Origin: Eubacterium sp.
GTDB lineage: Bacteria > Bacillota > Clostridia > Lachnospirales > Lachnospiraceae
DNA length: 44,335 nucleotides
Direction of reading: 5' to 3'
Assembly: GCA_022769785.1 (NCBI GenBank)
Contig: JALEIY010000023.1
Span: 1 to 44,335 of the forward strand
Under the pieces are notes generated by a model. The model was not told the DNA's origin. It worked only from the letters and a program-made list of their open reading frames with translations, and searched no databases. Positions 38,201-44,335 of this stretch are shown piece after piece; the stretch's first letter is position 1, and every line of letters starts with the position of its first letter. A program made the translations under genes and the position numbers.

Positions 38201-41200
38201 AAATGCAGACTGGCAGTCTGGTGTATTCCAATCCTCTGCAAAAAGGAATTCTTACTATCGTGAAAAGAGATGACAAAGGGGAATTGGTACCGGGAGCCTC
38301 CTTTTCGGTCACAGCAAAAGAAGATATATACGCTCCGTGGGATGTGGATGAAAAAGGTAGTCCCTTAGAAAATGCGGAGCCTCTTATGAGCAAAGGAACC
38401 CTGGCAGACATTATTAAAACGGGAGAGAATGGAATCGGAAGCTCCACATCAGGCAGTGGGCTTTATATCGGAGAATATATTGTCAAAGAAACAGGAGGGG
38501 CAGAAGACCATATAAAAACAGAGGAAGAATACACGGTAACGCTGCAGTATAACGAGGATGAAACTCTGGCTTTTGTGTCGGCACAGATTGAAGTTTCCAA
38601 CTGTAAAATGCACCCTGCGCTGGCGGTTGCTAAAATAGCGGATCGGACGAGAGATTCTTCCGGAGGTAAAGTGGGATTCTCAGAGCAGACCGGAAGGTAT
38701 CTGGAGGAAAAAGTTGCAGGAATTTATCATGCCGAGGAAATCATACATTATACCATTACGGTTACGAACACCGGTAATGTGGAACTCTTTGACCTGCATC
38801 TTACAGAAGATATGAATGCTGTCAGTGCTTTGTGTAAGCACAGTCTGGCTTATTATATGGACATGGAAACGGCCTCCTTTGTACTGCCGGAGAACGGACT
38901 GTTTGAGACGGCAAAAGGTCGGCGGATTCATGGAAAACTGGCGGAAGAGACGAACCTGGAGATGACCTTTGACCATCTTGATATCGGGGACAGTGTCAGT
39001 GTGGACTTTACAGTTCGCGCCAGAGAGGATGCGGCCAATGCCTATAATCTGGAAAATTCAGTTCTTGCATCTGCATATTACAAAAAAAATCAGGAAGGAG
39101 AGGACGGCTCACTCTCTCCGGTACCGACAGCGCATTTGATAGATTCCGATGGAAACAGTCTGGTCGTTGATAAAGACCATATCCATATTCCGGGAGAACC
39201 GGGAAGCAATCTGGTGAAACAGGCAGACAGGACAACCGGAATAAAGATTCTTCGGGGAGAGATTGTTTCCGGCCTGAAAATTCCGGGTATTTACCGGGAA
39301 GGAGAAGAAATTGAGTTTCGTCTGACGGTAAAAAACACCGGAACAGCAAATCTTCATCATATCACAGTAACCGATGAGATGAGTCAGGAACTGAAGGACA
39401 TTATTGCAGAAGGCTCGGCAGCTTTTCGACTGAATAAAGAAAATGAGAAAGAAACAATCTTATTAACAGCAGACGGTAAGCAAGTCAGCGCCAGATGTAA
39501 AGAAGACGAAGTTGTTGAGCTTTGTTACAGTGACGGAGAGGAAGATAAGCTTCTCCCGGGAGATTATGTGGAATTATCCTTCTATGCGCAAATATGCCGG
39601 GATGCGGCTAATCTTTATGATCTGGAAAATACGGCTCGTATCAATGCCTGGTATTTTAATGGAACGGAAGACGTTCCAACCGATGAAAAAATCGATACGG
39701 ATAAGATAGAGATTCCGGGCACTCCGGAAACCGAAGTGGCAAAGCTGGCTAATCGAACCACAGGTGTAACCCTTGAAGATGGACGTTATCTCGGAACCAA
39801 AGTGACAGGATCCTATGAGAACGGAGAAAAAGCGGTGTATACCATTACAGTCACGAACATCGGGAAAACGGTACTTTATGATTTGCGGCTTGAGGATGTC
39901 ATGAGTGAAAAGCTAAAAAGCGCTCTTGTCAAAGAAAGTATCCATTTTGAGACCGGAGAATATAAAACAACGCAGGGACATCAGGTTCGAACCTGGGAAG
40001 AAAATTCAACCTGTCTTGGGATGGATGTCCTTCTTCCGGGGGACAGTGTGGATATTCGACTGACTGCAAAAGTACGGGAGGATGTCGGTAATCTTTTCGA
40101 ATTACAAAATACAGTGAATCTGACAGCAAAGTTCCGGCAGGGAAATGAAGAAGAAAAGAAGCTTTTTGACGAAAATGAGGAAAAGGACAGTAAAAAATAT
40201 TTGCTTCAATATGATTCCAATTTGCCAGCAGCAGAGACAGACCAGGAAAAAACAGACCGGGTGAAGGATTCAGAAACGCCATGTTCTTCCGGTACGTCGG
40301 TGCGGATTAACGGAAACTGCTTTGTCCGGGAAGGATACTATTTTTGCGGATGGAATACCAGGGCCGACGGCAGCGGAGAATGGATGCATCCCGATGAGAT
40401 TTATTCTATGCCGGACAGAGATGTCATCTTGTATGCCGGATGGAAAAAGAAGGAGACAGCTTCTCCGTCAGAAAAATTACCATATTATAAATTGTTCTAT
40501 GATTCCAATAATGACCTTTCTCAAAAAGAGGCCGATGAGGAAAATTCCATGCCGGAAGGATATCATGTAACGATAAACCAAAACAGCTTCATTTATCCGG
40601 GATGGGAATTTTGTGGCTGGAATACCAGAAAAGACGGTTCCGGAAAAACCTATATGCCAGGCAGTTCTTATTCTATGCCTGCAAAGGATGTAACACTTTA
40701 CGCAAGATGGAAAAAGATACCGGTTTATTCCGTGGTTTATCATGCGAATAACCAGACTTCGGTATCCTGTGAAGATGCCCGGACACCTTGTAATAAAGCC
40801 ACCGTAATCCGGCTTAGCGGAAATCCATATGAATATATACAAAATGGAAAAATATATTCCTTTGTTGAATGGAATACGCACCCGGACGGTTCCGGAGAAA
40901 GTTATCATCCGGGAGATACATTTACCGTTTTGTCAGATACTCATTTTTATGCCCAGTGGAAACTGTCAACAGAAAAAGAAGAGAAGGAAAAATATCCTCT
41001 GATTTACCGGGCAAATAATGGAACTGCTTCTAAAGACATCGATGAAGAATCGCCAAAGGCAGAAAAAGAGCCCCTTACCATTAATTCCAATCCATTTTAT
41101 TATGCCGGTTATAATTTTATCGGATGGAACACAAAATCCGACGGTACCGGAAAAGCGTATTCTCCGGGTGACATTCTCGAACAGCCTTCCCGTACGATGA

Positions 41201-43086
41201 TAATGTATGCCCAGTGGGAAAAGGCAAAACAGGGGACTCTGATTTATCACTCCAATACAAAAGCCCCCCTCACGGCGAAAGATGCACAAACGGTAGAAAA
41301 TACATCCGGTGTAATTACCATTGATGGAAATCCATTTGAAAATAAAGGCCATCTTTTTGTCGGATGGAATACCAAAGCCGATGGCACGGGAGACACCTGC
41401 TCACCGGGAGATTTTTATACACTCAATACAGGCGAAAGTCACCTGTATGCGCAATGGACTGACCAGATAGAAGAATTTGTTTTGTCCTATCATTCCAATT
41501 ATCCGGACGGAACTCTGGAAGAATACGAAACAGACAGTGAGACTCCATGCTGTGGCGGAACTTCAGTAAAAATAAACCGCAACTATTTCTGGGCTGAAGG
41601 CTGGCATTTTACCGGCTGGAATACAGCACAAAACGGAGAGGGAAAGCAGTACCTTCCTTCTCAGAAACTTCAAATGCCTTCAGAAACTGTGATTTTATAC
41701 GCACAATGGGAAAAAGAGGACGAAGAAAATGAGTCAAAACCGGATTCCGGAGCGGAAGAAACCAAACCGGAAGATGAAAACCGACCAGAGGAAGTGGAGC
41801 CTTCTCTTCCATCCGCAGAAGAAAAGGTAAAAGAAAATATTCAAAATATCTATCAGGCCCTTCGAAAGCAAAACCTCGAAGAAACCATCCGTAATACCGA
41901 AAGCTATATTGCTGTCCCGGTTACGGAGAAAATGACAGATTCTGACCATATCAACATTCTAGGAACCCCATCGGTAAAGGTCGCAAAAATGGCGGATAAA
42001 ACGACTGGAGCGGTGATGAAGAATGGAAGATATACAGGAAGGAAAATACCGGGAACTTATGGGTATCAGGAACAGGTTGATTATAAAATTACTGTCACAA
42101 ACAGCGGGACAGCTGATATTTACAACTTAATCGTTACCGACAAAATGGAACAGAGATTGTCTGATGTGATAGAAAAAGACTCGGTGCGTTTTATGCCTGG
42201 ACGATACCGTACACAAAAAGGAAAAACAGTCAATGCCATAACTCATGCAAGTTCAACGGAAAAGAATGCGCTCCAGATTGATTCTCTGTCAGCCGGTGAC
42301 AAGGTAATACTTCATCTGACCGCCAGAGTAAAAACCGGTGTCAAAGCAGCCAAAGGACTTCAAAACACAGTCACTGTAAAAGCCGAATATCAGTCAGGAA
42401 ATGATTCCTACGCCGAAGTACCGCAAACGCCGGAGATGACCGACAACGATAAAATCAATATCGGTACTGCCAGACTGGCAGTGGCAAAGCTGGCCGGGCC
42501 AATGACTATAGATTCCCTCAAAAATGGCCGGTATTCGGGCAAAAAGAAACAGTCAGCCTTTAATCGGGGACAAGAAGTCAGTTTTACTGTGATTGTGAGC
42601 AATCTGGGCACCGGAACAGCCCGAAATGTGATAATAAGAGATAACCTGGATGAAAAAAGCAGACAGCGCCTGAACATAATCGGGTTCTCTTTATCAAAAG
42701 GAGATATCCTGGAATCAGAAAAAGGAGAAAAAGTAAACATAATAAAAGCATCAGAAAGAGAAGTCATTCTTGAAGAGCTTCTCCCGCAAGATGCAGTTCT
42801 CCTGAAATTCACGGCAAAAATAAAAAAAGATGCTGCGGCAGGAACACATCTTACCAACACTGTAAAAATAACCGGTCAGAACCGTGATTTTACACCGATT
42901 CCGGAAACCGAAGAAATGCAGGACCAGGCTCAAATCAAAGTAAATGTACCTACCTTCCAAAAAGCAACCTTGCCTGCAAAAACAGGGGATACTCACCAAA
43001 TCAGAGAAATACTTGCACTACTCATATTGTGCCTGGCCACAATAAATCTGCTGTACTATTTAAGTAAGAGGAAAAAAGATCACTGA
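35218..43086 (+). CDS. Giant modular cell-surface protein (signal peptide, SpaA/Cna-B-like domains, DUF11-like repeats, InlB-like repeats, C-terminal wall anchor)
   Basis: Signal peptide MGNICRQILVFLLVAAMLFSAVPVPVFAAG; three SpaA-like modules; five 'VAKxADRTTG...YTITVTNxG' modules; six 'GWNTxxDGSGxxYxPG...LYAQW' repeats; C-terminal TLPAKTGD-hydrophobic-KRKKDH. Confidence 0.92.
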   Translation: MGNICRQILVFLLVAAMLFSAVPVPVFAAGQSTGGQTKQPSSEESISGNVHANEKEDAPVGREKTQLERNQVTATGSVLNNMEKAAEEAEKTEAEASEKTSQAEADKPDSDKENNTSDTSEKKEETGDSSQSDTGQIGDNTEESTSTREEVKKESDADKASGTLPSEDKTEDALPDKQTNPEKEGEKPENDEEEVRHFLETEELQGESAQLYSTLGPHDTPIPGATRHYFTLQKNSKKVSETSGAKVKVVSGEKAGYQYIADNYGDACNFTPRFTNATKVKVGGGSGGGISFDKVKASEYSVYGDLFTSVQNGRIQTRVYDLEKCTTNPYALYSKVGTWYDPVTRRVYDVDMKVTVTGYLFPGKNVRSQLHNTKLKAPFIGFHNSQIGLVVMGTDYVETKMDFFYSGTETPVSGIKGAIQFADIDAQQGVDFGSGFSKVLLFKGSGSHLQYHSKGVMSGSVGYVSSRTVENLSVPDKKLTTAVGIFSGPSVKCRWTVAKCDHKDTGGSGTTANYYAPGGYGIPADSSQADAVSYYYSNSTGFIYVAAQVGILPLPQEVKKAVYTGTLSSSRSQSQEKIARLADRAEKFTFVVSAAAASGSPFLASYSSFVFSDSISEYLKIRNIKIYADKPVSSPSQEGVYSNVTSWFHITRAVQTDKKTKVTAAATQEAREKGGFYGRMYYLHIEVELKSDAELSLIGKRIEDIFQTDNTIGKKVPGTGDYTGRFALDNKASLSVANSTGNKVSLVSNEVSAAVSMRIAVKKQDRDSGEPVKGVVFGLFGGRETENNGNEEPLYKAVTDENGIAVFDSGSNQTFYKEKYKEGPYYIKEISVPEQYKNVWNQTAMKKWSFQITSLKSASMLLNKNFSLKDISAEAILVNDNNIQNENALRVYKKSKDTGAYLKGAVFQLYEWSAKKNTYVKKMSLAEKEDASGRTVYTNPEKIINTMDNLGKYKIVEAKAPKGCVLTGEEWAFEIFADTPADGSNLCFTSMTTGKMQTGSLVYSNPLQKGILTIVKRDDKGELVPGASFSVTAKEDIYAPWDVDEKGSPLENAEPLMSKGTLADIIKTGENGIGSSTSGSGLYIGEYIVKETGGAEDHIKTEEEYTVTLQYNEDETLAFVSAQIEVSNCKMHPALAVAKIADRTRDSSGGKVGFSEQTGRYLEEKVAGIYHAEEIIHYTITVTNTGNVELFDLHLTEDMNAVSALCKHSLAYYMDMETASFVLPENGLFETAKGRRIHGKLAEETNLEMTFDHLDIGDSVSVDFTVRAREDAANAYNLENSVLASAYYKKNQEGEDGSLSPVPTAHLIDSDGNSLVVDKDHIHIPGEPGSNLVKQADRTTGIKILRGEIVSGLKIPGIYREGEEIEFRLTVKNTGTANLHHITVTDEMSQELKDIIAEGSAAFRLNKENEKETILLTADGKQVSARCKEDEVVELCYSDGEEDKLLPGDYVELSFYAQICRDAANLYDLENTARINAWYFNGTEDVPTDEKIDTDKIEIPGTPETEVAKLANRTTGVTLEDGRYLGTKVTGSYENGEKAVYTITVTNIGKTVLYDLRLEDVMSEKLKSALVKESIHFETGEYKTTQGHQVRTWEENSTCLGMDVLLPGDSVDIRLTAKVREDVGNLFELQNTVNLTAKFRQGNEEEKKLFDENEEKDSKKYLLQYDSNLPAAETDQEKTDRVKDSETPCSSGTSVRINGNCFVREGYYFCGWNTRADGSGEWMHPDEIYSMPDRDVILYAGWKKKETASPSEKLPYYKLFYDSNNDLSQKEADEENSMPEGYHVTINQNSFIYPGWEFCGWNTRKDGSGKTYMPGSSYSMPAKDVTLYARWKKIPVYSVVYHANNQTSVSCEDARTPCNKATVIRLSGNPYEYIQNGKIYSFVEWNTHPDGSGESYHPGDTFTVLSDTHFYAQWKLSTEKEEKEKYPLIYRANNGTASKDIDEESPKAEKEPLTINSNPFYYAGYNFIGWNTKSDGTGKAYSPGDILEQPSRTMIMYAQWEKAKQGTLIYHSNTKAPLTAKDAQTVENTSGVITIDGNPFENKGHLFVGWNTKADGTGDTCSPGDFYTLNTGESHLYAQWTDQIEEFVLSYHSNYPDGTLEEYETDSETPCCGGTSVKINRNYFWAEGWHFTGWNTAQNGEGKQYLPSQKLQMPSETVILYAQWEKEDEENESKPDSGAEETKPEDENRPEEVEPSLPSAEEKVKENIQNIYQALRKQNLEETIRNTESYIAVPVTEKMTDSDHINILGTPSVKVAKMADKTTGAVMKNGRYTGRKIPGTYGYQEQVDYKITVTNSGTADIYNLIVTDKMEQRLSDVIEKDSVRFMPGRYRTQKGKTVNAITHASSTEKNALQIDSLSAGDKVILHLTARVKTGVKAAKGLQNTVTVKAEYQSGNDSYAEVPQTPEMTDNDKINIGTARLAVAKLAGPMTIDSLKNGRYSGKKKQSAFNRGQEVSFTVIVSNLGTGTARNVIIRDNLDEKSRQRLNIIGFSLSKGDILESEKGEKVNIIKASEREVILEELLPQDAVLLKFTAKIKKDAAAGTHLTNTVKITGQNRDFTPIPETEEMQDQAQIKVNVPTFQKATLPAKTGDTHQIREILALLILCLATINLLYYLSKRKKDH
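40192..41709 (+). repeat. Six InlB B-like (Listeria-Bacteroides) coding repeats inside the surface protein
   Basis: Units contain FCGWNTRADGSGEWMHP, FCGWNTRKDGSGKTYMPG, FVEWNTHPDGSGESYHPG, FIGWNTKSDGTGKAYSPG, FVGWNTKADGTGDTCSPG and FTGWNTAQNGEGKQYLPS, each ending in a Y-A-x-W element. Confidence 0.9.
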
Positions 43087-43193
43087 TAATCATTTTGGAA
43101 AACGTTTTGTTTTCTGTGACATACCTTTGTTTTGCTAAAAAATTGGCTGTCAGATTATAAAACGAAAGAGTAGATAATAAGATAACGAAAGGA

Positions 43194-43288
43194 GAATCCC
43201 ATCCATAAACAAAGGATAGCGTTGTTTGTTGGCGAAGGCCGCCAATCGGTATGATAATGTTATGGATGGGATTCCTTGTTACTTTTTT
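43194..43288 (+). ncRNA. Candidate structured RNA / compound terminator downstream of surface-protein gene
   Basis: 15-bp perfect stem GAATCCCATCCATAA (43194-43208) / TTATGGATGGGATTC (43260-43274) enclosing hairpin TTGGCG-aaggc-CGCCAA. T6 at 43283-43288. Confidence 0.4.
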
Positions 43289-43368
43289 AAAAGACTGTGC
43301 TCTGTTTTTAAATTACTGTGACCGCCCCCGGAAAAACAGCTGGAAACCGGAAAAAGTAGAAAAAAACC

Positions 43369-43397
43369 TTGACAACATACACATCCTCTGATAGAAT
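43369..43397 (+). promoter_or_regulatory. tRNA promoter
   Basis: TTGACA (43369-43374) - N17 - TAGAAT (43392-43397), 14 bp upstream of the tRNA. Confidence 0.8.
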
Positions 43398-43411
43398 TAA
43401 TAACGTTGTAG

Positions 43412-43485
43412 CGAGGCGTGGCTCAGTTTGGTAGAGCGCTGCGTTCGGGACGCAGAGGCCGTGGGTTCGAGTCCCGTCGCCTCGA
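43412..43485 (+). tRNA. tRNA-Pro (anticodon CGG)
   Basis: Acceptor CGAGGCG/CGCCTCG, D arm GCTC...GAGC, anticodon arm CTGCG-TTCGGGA-CGCAG, T loop TTCGAGT, discriminator A. CCA is not encoded. Confidence 0.92.
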
Positions 43486-43496
43486 CTATTGGTAAG

Positions 43497-43536
43497 ATGT
43501 CGGAAGACCGTTTAATATAGCGGTTTTTCGGCATTT
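43497..43536 (+). terminator. Terminator downstream of tRNA-Pro
   Basis: ATGTCGGAAGACCG / CGGTTTTTCGGCAT with G-U pairs, followed by a T run. Confidence 0.65.
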
Positions 43537-43618
43537 TTTGTTTTTTAGTTCATGATTACTTTGCGTCAAAAAACAGGAAAAATCATTGTGTTCCAACAAA
43601 TGTTCCAACAAAATGACG

Positions 43619-44335
43619 CTAAAAGAATAATTGCTCTGCCCCGGAAGATATTTCATCCAAATCATTTATACTCTCATTTAACATTTTGCGATTATAATGC
43701 GAGTAAATATTTAAGGTGGTCTCTGCATCGGAATGTCCCATCCAATATTGCAGTTGTTTAAGAGACCAGCCTTTATTGATTAACATAGAGCAACAGGAAT
43801 GACGCAACTTATGTAAGGTTATTTCAGGTCTACCGTAAGCTTTAGTTGCTTTTTTGAAGAGCTTTGAAATGTAATTGGGATCATATGGTCTACCATCCTC
43901 CCATGTAAATACATAACCTTCTGAATTTTGATATTCCTGTCCGTAAAAAGCAGCATTCTCTTCCTGCTCTTTTTTTATTTTCTTCAAACATGCCCTTGCC
44001 GAATGAAATAAATTAAGGGTCCTTGTGCCAGAGCGCGTCTTGGTGTTATCTTCGGATATAATAGAGCCAATTCTGACAACTGTATGTTCAATGGTGATCG
44101 TGCTCTTTTTCCAATTAATAGAGGACCATTTTAAACCTAATAGCTCGGAACGTCTTAAGCCGTAATATGCACCCATAAATGTAATTCCCAGCAAACGAGG
44201 ATAGTATTCCGCCATAAATTCTAACAGGTCGCTGATTTCCTCTTCTGTAAGAAATAAATATTCCTCGCTGTATTCTTTATTTTTTTTGCCCTTAACAGTA
44301 ACACTGTTGACTGGGTTAATATCAATGATTCCGTC
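43619..44335 (-). CDS. Tyrosine recombinase/integrase, C-terminal part (5' end outside window)
   Basis: Open through the right edge on the - strand (DGIIDINPVNSVTVKGKKNKEYSEEYLFLTEEEISDLLEFMAEYYPRLLGITFMGAYYGLRRSELLGLKWSSINW...ITLHKLRHSCCSMLINKGWSLKQLQYWMGHSDAETTLNIYSHY). R...HxLR...H...Y catalytic pattern. Confidence 0.95.
   Translation of the reverse strand, partial: DGIIDINPVNSVTVKGKKNKEYSEEYLFLTEEEISDLLEFMAEYYPRLLGITFMGAYYGLRRSELLGLKWSSINWKKSTITIEHTVVRIGSIISEDNTKTRSGTRTLNLFHSARACLKKIKKEQEENAAFYGQEYQNSEGYVFTWEDGRPYDPNYISKLFKKATKAYGRPEITLHKLRHSCCSMLINKGWSLKQLQYWMGHSDAETTLNIYSHYNRKMLNESINDLDEISSGAEQLFF

Overview
This looks like a 44.3 kb chromosomal segment from a Lachnospiraceae-like member of the Clostridia (inferred from gene content and composition; no database search was run). 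Nearly all genes are on the + strand. From left to right it contains: the 3' end of a large serine recombinase; mscL; a rearrangement scar that joins an ABC-ATPase fragment to a truncated ABC permease; a SsuB/TauB-like ATPase; hpf, secA, prfB and tex; a tRNA maturation/t6A cluster (tsaE, tsaB, rimI, rnz, tsaD); ispD; a divergent ClpX-type AAA+ protein; a class III fbp; and an aconitase-family hydratase. Next comes an 8.6 kb carbohydrate operon behind a perfect-consensus promoter. It encodes a glycerol-1-phosphate-dehydrogenase-family enzyme, a HAD-IIA phosphatase, two RpiB paralogues, a transaldolase, a split transketolase, an FGGY kinase, a cupin and a SorC-family regulator. After it lie ilvB/ilvN, a nitroreductase with an HxlR regulator, a ~2620-aa modular surface protein, and tRNA-Pro(CGG) with a tyrosine integrase next to it that runs off the right edge. 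The observations I consider most worth follow-up are the carbohydrate operon and its phased operator-like repeats, a cluster of perfect DnaA boxes far from any dnaA gene, a GC-rich structured repeat present in two intergenic regions, the giant surface protein with an InlB-like block nested in a DUF11-like array, and the integrase/tRNA junction.
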